DNA of 19,787 nt from an uncultured Balneolaceae bacterium (GCA_937982515.1 CALJMB010000335.1:1-19787), one strand, 5' to 3'. Counted from the stretch's first letter, positions 7,717 to 14,388 are shown. Program-made: numbers and translations. Notes: generated by a model from the sequence alone, not told the origin.

Positions 7717-7856
7717 TAAGATTGCTGTGTTTTGTTTGATGGCACACCGAATGCACAGATGTGTCCCTTCGGTCAATTCCCCCGTCGGTGAGGATGCACT
7801 GGGAAAGGCATGGGCTCTACTCTGTCGGAAAGGCTGCCATCATCCTGTAGTAATAC

Positions 7857-7887
7857 CTGTCATCCCGAGCTTGTCGAGGGATCCCCG
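7857..7887. repeat. short dispersed palindromic repeat
   Basis: The stretch contains CTGTCATCCCGAGC followed by TTGTCGAGGGATCCC. ATCCC (7862-7866) pairs with GGGAT (7878-7882). I recall this CATCCCGAGC...GAGGGATC pattern as a repeat in many unrelated bacterial genomes, where it gives rise to spurious peptides containing VIPSLSRDP, and the same peptide appears here in an otherwise meaningless frame (7706-7999). The rest of the 392-base gap 7647-8038 holds the M28 promoter region and nothing else I can name. Confidence 0.55.
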
Positions 7888-8038
7888 TAGCCTTGAGGAC
7901 GTAATGGGAATGGCCCTGCGAACTTTTATAGGGCTTTATCTTTCAACCGTTGATCTTCTGTGTATAAATAATAGTCGGAGGGTTTTAAAGTACATGTAAA
8001 TAGTATCACGTTAACCATTATTTTAAAGGGTGAATGAT

Positions 8039-8191
8039 ATGGCAAAAAATAAACCGCAACAAACTACAACCCGCAAGGAGCTTTCTGAGGGAAAAGCTAT
8101 CATATTTGCCGTTCTGACCATCACGGCAGGTTTAATTGCGGCCATCTATCTGGTCTGGCTTATGATCGGTTTCTTCTTCCCGGGGCTATAG
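8039..8191 (+). CDS. 50-aa single-helix membrane protein
   Basis: This short gene runs from the ATG at 8039 to a TAG at 8189-8191 and encodes 50 residues. The first 19 are polar and basic (MAKNKPQQTTTRKELSEGK), followed by a continuous hydrophobic stretch from about residue 20 to 48 (IIFAVLTITAGLIAAIYLV, then WLMIGFFF) and the ending PGL. The charge pattern predicts a cytoplasmic N-terminus. AAAGGG lies about 10 bases upstream of the ATG, a weak Shine-Dalgarno. The composition is that of a genuine membrane microprotein rather than random sequence. It has no adjacent partner: repeat debris lies on both sides. Function is unknown. Confidence 0.6.
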   Translation: MAKNKPQQTTTRKELSEGKAIIFAVLTITAGLIAAIYLVWLMIGFFFPGL

Positions 8192-8289
8192 CAGGCTGGT
8201 ATCAACTGAAAATGCGTGCTTCAGCTTAAAGGCCGTAGTCTGTATTATTATCTTGGTTCATAGTTGCTTCTGAGGCGTCCGTGGCGCCT

Positions 8290-8309
8290 GCCCGCAAGAC
8301 CTTGCGGGC
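8290..8309. repeat. GC-rich perfect hairpin
   Basis: GCCCGCAAG (8290-8298) and CTTGCGGGC (8301-8309) form a stem of at least 8 bp with a 4-base loop. It is about 100 bases downstream of the small membrane protein gene and 24 bases before the 44-bp tandem array. It lacks a T-run, so it looks more like an interspersed palindrome than a terminator. Confidence 0.55.
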
Positions 8310-8332
8310 GAGTAGGTTCTGCGCCCGGTAAT

Positions 8333-8490
8333 TTTGTAGCTACTATGCAGCCAGGTAGTAGCTACTTCTTGGTCGTTTAGTAGCTATTAACCGACAAGTC
8401 AATAGCTACTTCTTCCTCCTTTAGTAGCTAACAACCAACTGGTCAATAACTACTTCCTGGCGCTTTAGTAGCCATTAACCGGCCGGTCAA
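8333..8490. repeat. 44-bp tandem repeat array of nested hairpins
   Basis: Three full units (8333-8375, 8376-8419, 8420-8463) and a partial fourth (8464-8490) lie head to tail; unit length is 43-44 bases. Units begin TTTAGTAGCT and carry CTACTTC near position 31. Each full unit can fold: AGTAGCTA with TAGCTACT (8379-8386 / 8403-8410, perfect), AGTAGCTA with TAACTACT (8423-8430 / 8447-8454, one mismatch), and GTAGCTAC with GTAGCTAC in the first. An inner ACC...GGT pair follows in the later units, becoming the 10-base palindrome ACCGGCCGGT (8478-8487). There are no spacers, so it is not a CRISPR array. Confidence 0.8.
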
Positions 8491-8792
8491 CGGCAGGCCG
8501 CTGCCTGAGGGCCCGGAATGACGCGGTAACCGCTATGCGATCTATAGTACGCGGCCAGGGGGTGGGGGCAGATTGGTGCAGATAATACTTAAGATTGGAG
8601 GTATCTGTTCGGCAGGATCTGCGCCTGTCGGCCTCATCTGTGGCCTCCGCGTCCTCTCCATACTACCAAAGGTGAATTCAGGCATTCATAGGAGGGAGTT
8701 AGCCAAAGGGTGTTTTCTTCTTAGCCGGGCAGCAGGTATGGATTGAACGAAACTCACCTGTGGAGTGAATCCCAATCGTTACTGATTTTGAG
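8491..8792. other. gene-free region with ATCTG-type repeat debris
   Basis: No gene is supported here. ATCTG occurs at 8603, 8617 and 8636 with CAGAT nearby on the other strand. This resembles degenerate copies of the ATCTGTG-rich interspersed repeats seen in many environmental bacterial genomes. The resemblance is by memory and weak. A GGAGGGAG stretch at 8692-8699 is not followed by a usable start codon. Confidence 0.3.
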
Positions 8793-9002
8793 TTAGGACA
8801 GCTCTCTTTCAAGCTCTTCCAACTGTTTCAGCGTCTCCCCGAATGTAGAGTGATCGGACGTAAGCGTTATAAACAGCGCAAGCGTTCGCCTATCAAACCC
8901 TAAAAGACAGGTGTTAAAATCGAGCATGTTGCGGAGCCCTTTCCTGATATCCCTTCGCAGCTTGCGAAACTCATTTTGTGGCTCATTTGTTGTTCTATTC
9001 AT
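8793..9002 (-). CDS. hypothetical protein, 69 aa, partner of small HTH regulator
   Basis: This short, mostly helical cytosolic protein of 69 residues is not recognised. It has a basic first half (FRKLRRDIRKGLRNML) and an acidic leucine-rich C-terminal helix (LKQLEELEREL) that could form a coiled coil. Its ATG lies 10 bases after the stop of the HTH gene at 9013-9240, so the two form one transcript. Size and position fit an accessory protein of a small regulatory module, but no motif supports a function. It may be the last remnant of a larger element. Confidence 0.5.
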   Translation of the reverse strand: MNRTTNEPQNEFRKLRRDIRKGLRNMLDFNTCLLGFDRRTLALFITLTSDHSTFGETLKQLEELERELS

Positions 9003-9012
9003 GTAATCTGCG

Positions 9013-9240
9013 CTATTCCATATCTTGCATGGTGTCTGTGTGAAAGGGCACTTTTTTACGGGCCTTCATAATAGTTTCATCAATCAGACGCTGAATACGG
9101 GCCGATGTCGTTTCCCCCTTAGCTACCTGGCGGACATGTGTGTGCGATACTCCCCATTCATATGCCAGCGCATTGATACTCGTTTTTAGTATGGTGCAGC
9201 TGATTTCCAGTTCGTACAGAATATTTTTTGGGTTTTTCAT
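9013..9240 (-). CDS. small helix-turn-helix protein, Cro-like
   Basis: The 75-residue protein has a helix-turn-helix in residues about 22-53: INALAYEWGVSHTHVRQVAKG. This is the pattern of phage-type regulators in which a helix with a conserved Ala, the turn Gly-Val-Ser and a recognition helix are followed by a Lys-Gly turn. The short C-terminal tail is basic. It is probably a dimeric DNA-binding protein. It faces the CI-like regulator gene across 99 bases of A/T-rich DNA, the arrangement of a cro/cI switch. No Shine-Dalgarno is present. Identification as Cro-like rests on pattern and context. Confidence 0.6.
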   Translation of the reverse strand: MKNPKNILYELEISCTILKTSINALAYEWGVSHTHVRQVAKGETTSARIQRLIDETIMKARKKVPFHTDTMQDME

Positions 9241-9295
9241 TTTTTCTTTAGCTTGCAGGTTGCAACTTCTATGGTGAAGGCTAAGTTCTTAATCC

Positions 9296-9341
9296 GATTT
9301 AATTAATAAGACATTTATAATTAATATAATAAGATTTAATT
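9296..9341. promoter_or_regulatory. candidate operator region between divergent HTH genes
   Basis: GATTTAATT occurs at 9296-9304 and 9333-9341, 37 bases apart, and AATTAATA at 9301-9308 and 9319-9326, 18 bases apart. The intervening DNA is nearly all A/T (for example TTAATATAATAAG) and must hold the promoter of the right-hand regulator. Direct repeats with roughly helical spacing fit binding sites for one or both regulators, but A/T-rich DNA makes chance repeats common. Confidence 0.35.
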
Positions 9342-9762
9342 GAAGTACGCAACAGGAAAACGGTTGAAAAGTATAGCCGATGCCTTATATGATGGAAATG
9401 TAAGCGAATTGGCCAGAAAGCTGGAAATGAAACCTCAGGCCTTGAGGAAATATGTGACCGGAGAGTCGATGCCCGGAGGGCTGGTACTCATCCGTTTGCA
9501 TGATATCGGCATCAACATCAACTGGTTTTTGACGGGTACGGAGCAGATGTTTCACCAGACACATCCGGCCCGCATTTCGGAGCCGATGGAACAGTATCTG
9601 GCTTTACTGGAATCGGATGAACTGAGTAAGGAAGAACAGCACATACTGGATGAGCTGTTGAAGTTTTCAAATGCGCTTGAAGAGCTGGATATTTCCGAAC
9701 CCCTCAGGCGGGCGCTGTTGCTGGTATATGCCAAACATGTAAACAGCGATAAAGAAGAGTGA
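9340..9762 (+). CDS. XRE/CI-like repressor with helical C-terminus
   Basis: This 140-residue protein starts at a TTG (9340); no ATG start closer to the N-terminal helix retains the first helix of the domain. Residues about 8-66 are a CI-type DNA-binding domain: helix-turn-helix at about 20-40 (NVSELARKLEMKPQALRKYV) followed by the typical ININWFLTGTEQMF ending (58-71). The C-terminal 70 residues are helical and acidic (EPMEQYLALLESDELSKEEQ, then HILDELLKF) and probably serve dimerisation. There is no LexA/CI-type serine peptidase domain, so RecA-stimulated self-cleavage is not expected. It is divergent from the Cro-like gene and probably represses that promoter. Family is well supported; targets are unknown. 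Confidence 0.75.
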   Translation: MKYATGKRLKSIADALYDGNVSELARKLEMKPQALRKYVTGESMPGGLVLIRLHDIGININWFLTGTEQMFHQTHPARISEPMEQYLALLESDELSKEEQHILDELLKFSNALEELDISEPLRRALLLVYAKHVNSDKEE

Positions 9763-9794
9763 GGTACAGATACACCACACCCCGGAAGTGGCAC

Positions 9795-9831
9795 AACCCT
9801 GTCTGTGATTCAAAAAAGCTCTGACAGGGTT
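9795..9831. terminator. hairpin between the convergent repressor and biotin synthase genes
   Basis: AACCCTGTC (9795-9803) and GACAGGGTT (9823-9831) form a perfect 9-bp stem with a 19-base loop. The loop contains an A6 run, which is T6 on the minus strand. It sits between the stops of the two convergent genes, so a bidirectional termination role is plausible, but no T-run follows the stem on either strand. Confidence 0.45.
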
Positions 9832-9878
9832 ATACCGTAAAGATAAGCTGCAATCAGGCAAAATATATCAGCCTGGCC

Positions 9879-10886
9879 TCAGATGGATTGTGGCCCGGCG
9901 TGTACAGGCAGGTGTTCCTCTTTGGCATTTTTAAAAGCTTCTCTGGGCCTCAGTCCCAGAATTCTGAACATCTCCATGTCTTCATCCAAATCGTTGTTGC
10001 AGGTTGTAAGCAGTTTTTCTCCTGTAAAGATCGAATTGGCACCGGCCATAAAGCACAGAGCCTGCTCTTCCATGCTCATGTTTACGCGTCCGGCCGAAAG
10101 ACGAACCATTGAATCGGGCATGGCGATACGGGCAGTAGCGATCATCCTGGCCATATCATACCAGGGCACCTTGGGCTGATGCTCCATCGGCGTACCTTTC
10201 ACAGCAATCAGGGCATTTATAGGCACCGATTCAGGATGCACGTCCATGGTACAGAGGTTGTGTATAAGCTCAATCCGGTCTTTATCGGTTTCACCCATAC
10301 CGATGATGCCGCCGCAGCAGACGGAGATGTCATTTTTACGTACGGTTTCAAGCGTATCCAGCCGGTTCTGGTAGCTGCGGGTAGAGATGATGCGGTTATA
10401 GAAGTCCTCGCTGGTGTCCAGGTTATGGTTATAGGCATACAGGCCGGCTTCTTTCAGTTTTGCTGCCTGTTCGTCGGTAAGCATTCCGAGCGTACAGCAC
10501 ACCTCCATATCCATATCGGTAATTTCCCTGACCATCTCCAGCACCCGGTCGAAATCTTTGTTTTTGCGGGCCTCGCGCCACGCCGCTCCCATACAAAAAC
10601 GTGTGCTTCCCGCTTCTTTAGCTTTCCGCGCAGCCGACAAGATAACATCGGCATCAAGCATTTTACCCGGCTCCACATCGGTATGGTAGCGGGCAGACTG
10701 AGGACAGTAGGCACAGTCTTCCGGGCAGCCGCCGGTTTTAATAGACAGAAGCGTACACACTTGCACTTCGCCGGTGTCGTGATGTTCGTGGTGTACCGTT
10801 GCCGCACGATATATCAATTCCATAAGGGGGGTGTGATACAGTTCCGTAATTTCTTCTTTGGTCCAGTCGGTTCGTACTTCTGCCAT
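9879..10886 (-). CDS. bioB: biotin synthase
   Basis: BioB is a cytosolic radical SAM enzyme that inserts sulfur into dethiobiotin, the last step of biotin synthesis. The 335-residue length fits the family. The SAM-binding [4Fe-4S] cysteines are Cys54, 58 and 61 (GGCPEDCAYCPQSARY). The sacrificial [2Fe-2S] cluster ligands correspond to Cys98 (RFCMGAAWR), a Cys of the CC pair 130-131, a Cys of the CCGG block 190-191, and Arg262 (VRLSAGR). YNHNLDT (152-158) and the FMAGANSIFTGEKLLTT region are also family hallmarks. It is alone: no bioA, bioD or bioF lies within the window. No BirA-like operator is recognised. The ATG at 10886 has no Shine-Dalgarno. Confidence 0.97.
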   Translation of the reverse strand: MAEVRTDWTKEEITELYHTPLMELIYRAATVHHEHHDTGEVQVCTLLSIKTGGCPEDCAYCPQSARYHTDVEPGKMLDADVILSAARKAKEAGSTRFCMGAAWREARKNKDFDRVLEMVREITDMDMEVCCTLGMLTDEQAAKLKEAGLYAYNHNLDTSEDFYNRIISTRSYQNRLDTLETVRKNDISVCCGGIIGMGETDKDRIELIHNLCTMDVHPESVPINALIAVKGTPMEHQPKVPWYDMARMIATARIAMPDSMVRLSAGRVNMSMEEQALCFMAGANSIFTGEKLLTTCNNDLDEDMEMFRILGLRPREAFKNAKEEHLPVHAGPQSI

Positions 10887-10933
10887 AAATAAATATATAC
10901 GTTAGATGCCGTTAGTTTTGAAAATAATAGCCC

Positions 10934-10964
10934 CAAAGTAAGAGGGTAGAGGAATAAATACCAA
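10934..10964 (-). promoter_or_regulatory. candidate bioB promoter
   Basis: On the minus strand TTG (10964-10962) is followed after 20 bases by TTACTTTG (10941-10934), close to the Bacteroidota -33 TTG / -7 TAnnTTTG pattern with one mismatch. It would give a leader of about 40 bases. Found by eye, not tested. Confidence 0.35.
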
Positions 10965-11136
10965 TAGAAAGTTGTTAGGTCTGCCTACAGCTTCAGCCAA
11001 AGACCCACTTTGAAATGACCGGCAATATTGCTATCTAGTGAGGCTATACAATCAGGCATGATAGTTGATCTGCCTATATAAGTGAAACAATTCATTAACA
11101 CACACAACTTAAACTACACAAGAGGGAAGCGGTGCC

Positions 11137-11286
11137 ATGCTTCAGGAGATTTTCAGTTGCCGGCAAGTGATTGAAATGCTCTCTGGCATGACAGATTTAC
11201 TAATTACAGAAACAGGCCTGAATTTTAGCTTTGGCATATTTAGGGCGATATGTTTATTATCAATTGGTTCTGATATGGCAAGATGA
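11137..11286 (+). CDS. possible 49-aa small ORF upstream of the response regulator
   Basis: An ATG at 11137 preceded by the purine run AGAGGGAAG opens a 49-codon frame that ends with TGA at 11284-11286, 33 bases before the response regulator start. The product begins MLQEIFSCRQVIEML and has a moderately hydrophobic middle. It could be a leader peptide or a small cotranscribed protein. A frame of similar length exists on the opposite strand, so chance cannot be excluded. The rest of the 10887-11319 gap holds the bioB promoter region and nothing else that I can identify. Confidence 0.25.
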   Translation: MLQEIFSCRQVIEMLSGMTDLLITETGLNFSFGIFRAICLLSIGSDMAR

Positions 11287-11319
11287 CAATCGGGCTCGTT
11301 TATAAAATATACGGATATA

Positions 11320-12000
11320 ATGAATGTACTAGTCATTGATGATGACCCGACGGTACGGACGCTGGTTCGTGCCGTATTAGAGAAAAACGGGAATCAGGTT
11401 GCCCAGGCAGAAAGTGCGAAGGAAGGTGAAGAACTCATTTTCGGTAACAACTACGACGTTATTATTCTGGACCTGGGATTACCGGATGGAGATGGTTTTG
11501 AAATCTGTAAAGACATAAGAGACAGAGATATTACCACTCCTGTTTTGATCCTGTCTGCCGAGCATGAGACCGATGTCAAGATTAAATGCCTGAAAGTAGG
11601 GGCAGACGACTATCTCACTAAGCCTTTTAATCCGGAAGAACTAATGGCCAGGATAGAGGCCGTTACCCGGCGCAGCGGTGTCGATGCCGCCGGCGAACAG
11701 GTGATAGTCTGCGGAGATCTGGAGATAAGACTGCTTGACAGAGAATTCTTTGTTAACGACTCCAAAGTACCTCTGACCAATAATGAATTCAATCTGTTGG
11801 CTTACCTGATGAGAAACAGGAACAAAATAATTACGCAGGAAGAGATTGCCACCAATGTGTGGGGCATCAACTTTGATACCCAAACCAATTATATAAACGT
11901 CTATATCAGTTATCTGCGTAAGAAAATCCGAAATTATTCAGAAAATAACTACATCAAGACGGTACGGAAGAAGGGCTTTACCCTTCGTTGTGGCGACTAG
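11320..12000 (+). CDS. OmpR/PhoB-family response regulator
   Basis: This is a two-domain transcription regulator of 226 residues. The receiver domain (1-115) has the acidic triad Asp7-Asp8-Asp9 (VIDDDP), phospho-acceptor Asp51 (VIILDLGLPDGDG), the switch Ser79 (LILSAE) and Lys101 (LTKPFNP). The C-terminal winged helix (about 128-225) has the OmpR-type pattern: NNEFNLLAYLMRN, ITQEEIATNVW, the recognition helix NYINVYISYLRKKIR, and the wing KTVRKKGFTLR. It should be phosphorylated by a sensor kinase and bind DNA as a dimer. No histidine kinase gene is adjacent, so it is an orphan in this window. The ATG at 11320 has no Shine-Dalgarno. No clear terminator follows; the gene runs straight into copy 2 of the dispersed repeat. 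Confidence 0.93.
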   Translation: MNVLVIDDDPTVRTLVRAVLEKNGNQVAQAESAKEGEELIFGNNYDVIILDLGLPDGDGFEICKDIRDRDITTPVLILSAEHETDVKIKCLKVGADDYLTKPFNPEELMARIEAVTRRSGVDAAGEQVIVCGDLEIRLLDREFFVNDSKVPLTNNEFNLLAYLMRNRNKIITQEEIATNVWGINFDTQTNYINVYISYLRKKIRNYSENNYIKTVRKKGFTLRCGD

Positions 12001-12008
12001 GGGCGTGT

Positions 12009-12207
12009 CAGCTACACCCTGTCGCTTCTATTGAACAAAACACGGATAGAGCGGGTGGCCGGATACGCACAGACACTGCACAGGGTCCTTTCCACTAATT
12101 CGATCACACGGAGTGGTCGGATCAGCGAGATAAACCAGTGAGCCCAATGGTGATCCATCAGATACTATAATTCGCGAAGGCCAGCCCCATCCGTGGTATC
12201 TGCGTTC
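12009..12207. repeat. dispersed degenerate repeat, copy 2
   Basis: This is the second copy of the repeat at 3202-3393, in the same orientation. In the core (12097-12142) the stem is ATTCGATCAC/GTGGTCGGAT. Several positions that differ from copy 1 remain paired or become G-T wobbles, which fits selection on or origin from a folded structure. It begins 8 bases after the response regulator stop codon. The remainder of the 352-base gap (12208-12352) has no recognisable feature. Confidence 0.7.
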
Positions 12208-12352
12208 CCCTTCTGCGATTGTAGGTAGATTACGGGTCCGACATTAGATTTTGCCACCAAAGCACTATACCACACCACATAAGTTAGCGTTTTTCTATTT
12301 TAGCGGCCTCCCGACAGACCAATGCTAATTAAAGGCTGACAACACGCCCTCG

Positions 12353-12790
12353 TTATACCGGATATGTTCCTGTAATATAGTGGCGCAGGTGGAAGATCTC
12401 GACTTTTTGTTGGGAAATAACGGCTTTTACCAGGTCACCGATAGATACGATCCCCGCCAGTGTATTGTTTTGTATAACCGGGAGATGCCGGAATTTCCTT
12501 TCGGTCATCAGTGCCAGACAGTTTTCTACTGTTTCCGAGGGCGATACCCAAAAAACCTCAGAGCTCATTATATCCCTGACAGGAGTGGTTTTGGAGGTCC
12601 GTCCCTTAAGAATAACCTTGTTTCGATAATCTCTCTCACTGATAATACCGACTACCTGTCCGCTTTCAACCACCAGTAAGGCTCCGATATCTTTCTCGGC
12701 CATCTTTTCTATAGCCCGGTAAACCGTTTCTTCGGGACCCACATGATAAACCTGATCTCCCTTTTCTCTTAAGATGTCGCATATTAACAT
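12353..12790 (-). CDS. two-CBS-domain protein
   Basis: The 145-residue protein consists almost entirely of a tandem CBS (Bateman) module: CBS1 at about residues 12-60 (ending VVGIISERDYRNKV) and CBS2 at about 73-127 (VRDIMSSEVFWVSP ... LAGIVSIGDLVKAV). Such modules bind adenosine nucleotides such as AMP, ATP or SAM and dimerise. Stand-alone forms are widely seen as energy or stress sensors, but the partner and ligand here are unknown. It is cytosolic, without signal or membrane segments. The ATG at 12790 follows a good Shine-Dalgarno (TAAGGAG). A consensus-like promoter and a 5' hairpin lie upstream. It is probably monocistronic. Confidence 0.92.
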   Translation of the reverse strand: MLICDILREKGDQVYHVGPEETVYRAIEKMAEKDIGALLVVESGQVVGIISERDYRNKVILKGRTSKTTPVRDIMSSEVFWVSPSETVENCLALMTERKFRHLPVIQNNTLAGIVSIGDLVKAVISQQKVEIFHLRHYITGTYPV

Positions 12791-12813
12791 TACATTCTCC
12801 TTATTTTTTTATT

Positions 12814-12865
12814 GGAAAGGTGGGTTTACACCTTCCATTATAATACATCCCGTGCCCATTGTACA
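12814..12865 (-). promoter_or_regulatory. promoter and 5' hairpin of the CBS gene
   Basis: On the minus strand TGTACA (12865-12860) is followed after exactly 17 bases by TATAAT (12842-12837), a near-classic sigma-70 promoter. Immediately downstream GGAAGGTG (12836-12829) pairs with CACC-TTTCC (12822-12814) around a 6-base loop with one bulged base. The transcript would therefore begin at or within the hairpin. The hairpin could be an operator or an mRNA-stabilising 5' end. Confidence 0.55.
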
Positions 12866-12935
12866 GGACATTTTTATTTAGGAGAATTTCGGAGATGAAT
12901 GTTCAGCCGGTAAGGGCCGGAGCAGTGCGCCCGGT

Positions 12936-14315
12936 TTACTTCGGAAGCGCCTGAGGGATATCGGCAGCGACATAGGCCATTATGGCCATCGCCGCTATGC
13001 ACTTATTGTATTCATCAACATCGAGCTTGTCGATGGTATCTGCATCGGTGTGGTGATACCAGAAGTATTTTGTTCCATCTACCGCCAGCCCCATTCCCGG
13101 CACGTTTCCGGCCCGCATGATGGGCCCGATATCAGCTCCGCCACCGCCTCGCGTTATAGAATCTGCTCCTATGGGTTCCAGCAGCTTGCCGATTTCGGTA
13201 ACTATTTCAAAGGCTTCATCCGTACCGGTAAAACCGAAGCCCGTGGGTTCAAATACTCCGGCGTCTGATTCCATAGCCAGAATATGGTTTTTTAGTGAAC
13301 CATCTTCTTGTACCATATCGCGATAGGCGTTAGCTCCGCGCAAACCATTTTCTTCGTTAGTCCACATCACTACGCGTACAGTACGCCTGGGCTGAAGGCC
13401 GAGTTTTTTGATCAGTCTCAGTGCTTCCCATGCGGCAAAACTTCCTCCCGCATCATCCATGGCTCCCTGTCCCACATCCCATGAGTCTATGTGTCCGCCC
13501 AAAACAACGATCTCTTCAGGCTTCTCGGATCCTTTAATCTCGGCGATGATGTTTCTCGATTCTGTATCGGGAAGGGTATGGGCTTCCATGTACAGACGGA
13601 TTTTTACGGTTTCACCGCGCATCTGCAGGCGATGGAGCAGGGCCGCATCTTCGAGCGTTATTGCCGCGTGGGGGATTTGCTCAACCCCATCCTGGTAGTA
13701 GGAGTTGCCGGCATGAGGTGTTTTCATAGAGAAAGGCCCTACCGACCGGATCAGGCTCGCAACGGCTCCCGCTTTGGCCGCCTCCACAGCTCCGTTTACA
13801 CGGTATTGAACCGTCTGCCCATAAGTTGTAAAAGGAACGTTATATACTACGATTTTCCCTTTCGCCTGATCGGATTGTTGTTGCAGATCTTCGAAACTGC
13901 TAACTACCAACACTTCTGCTTCTATTCCCTCTTCCGGTGTAGCTACGCTGTTACCAAGCCCCAGCATGGGCAGCTGTTTTTCTCTTGGAGCTATCATTGT
14001 GGCCGATTCCTTACCACGAACCCAGCGGGGAACCATAACCTTTTGCGTGGTTACGCTGTCAAAATCATCTTTCTTCATTTCACTTACGATCCAGTCGATC
14101 GACCGCTCGAGTGATTCCGAACCGCTGAACCTGTGGCCGAATGTATCGACAAAAAGAGTAAGGTAGTTAAAAGCCTCATCATCCTTTAAGGCCTCACTAA
14201 TGATACGGTGTGCGTCTTTTTTGTAATCAGAAATGATGGCAGGCTGAGCCGGAAGAAGTGCGGGAACCGACAAGAACAGGCAGGCTAAGGCCAGTGTATG
14301 GAAGCGTGAATTCAT
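12936..14315 (-). CDS. M28 peptidase, carboxypeptidase Q (PGCP)-like
   Basis: This 459-residue secreted zinc peptidase has a signal peptide (hydrophobic residues 8-22, cleavage near LPA-Q at 23). The M28 core shows His275 and Asp277 (GGHIDSWDVGQGA), Asp287 (AMDDAGG), Glu321-Glu322 (TNEENGLRGA), Asp351 (MESDAG) and His422 (YHHTDADTID). Residues about 120-245 form an inserted PA-like domain (GKIVVYNVPF, AAKAGAVASLIRS). The GQGAMDDAGG and YHHTDADT blocks are characteristic of the plasma glutamate carboxypeptidase / carboxypeptidase Q branch, whose members cleave dipeptides or act as amino- or carboxypeptidases; the specificity here is not known. It is the third M28 enzyme in the window and of a different subfamily from the other two. 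Monocistronic; no Shine-Dalgarno. Confidence 0.92.
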   Translation of the reverse strand: MNSRFHTLALACLFLSVPALLPAQPAIISDYKKDAHRIISEALKDDEAFNYLTLFVDTFGHRFSGSESLERSIDWIVSEMKKDDFDSVTTQKVMVPRWVRGKESATMIAPREKQLPMLGLGNSVATPEEGIEAEVLVVSSFEDLQQQSDQAKGKIVVYNVPFTTYGQTVQYRVNGAVEAAKAGAVASLIRSVGPFSMKTPHAGNSYYQDGVEQIPHAAITLEDAALLHRLQMRGETVKIRLYMEAHTLPDTESRNIIAEIKGSEKPEEIVVLGGHIDSWDVGQGAMDDAGGSFAAWEALRLIKKLGLQPRRTVRVVMWTNEENGLRGANAYRDMVQEDGSLKNHILAMESDAGVFEPTGFGFTGTDEAFEIVTEIGKLLEPIGADSITRGGGGADIGPIMRAGNVPGMGLAVDGTKYFWYHHTDADTIDKLDVDEYNKCIAAMAIMAYVAADIPQALPK

Positions 14316-14388
14316 AAGTGTTCATTTGGTTCAGATTGATCCAGTTAAGATGCAAAACAGGGAAATCTCATCCGAGAAAAGTTGTGCA

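Noticed and set aside
7706..7999. 97-codon plus-strand frame
   Set aside because: Its middle is the translation of a palindromic dispersed repeat (VIPSLSRDP), a common source of false genes.
8333..8490. CRISPR array
   Set aside because: Units are contiguous with no unique spacers, repeats diverge from one another, and no cas gene is near.
10179..10892. 237-codon plus-strand frame opposite bioB
   Set aside because: Shadow of a gene with intact radical SAM cysteines.
11142..11336. 64-codon minus-strand frame before the response regulator
   Set aside because: It overlaps the start of the response regulator, has no ribosome site and no recognisable features.
13491..14114. 207-codon plus-strand frame opposite the carboxypeptidase Q-like gene
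   Set aside because: Shadow of a gene with all M28 ligands; no motif in its translation.
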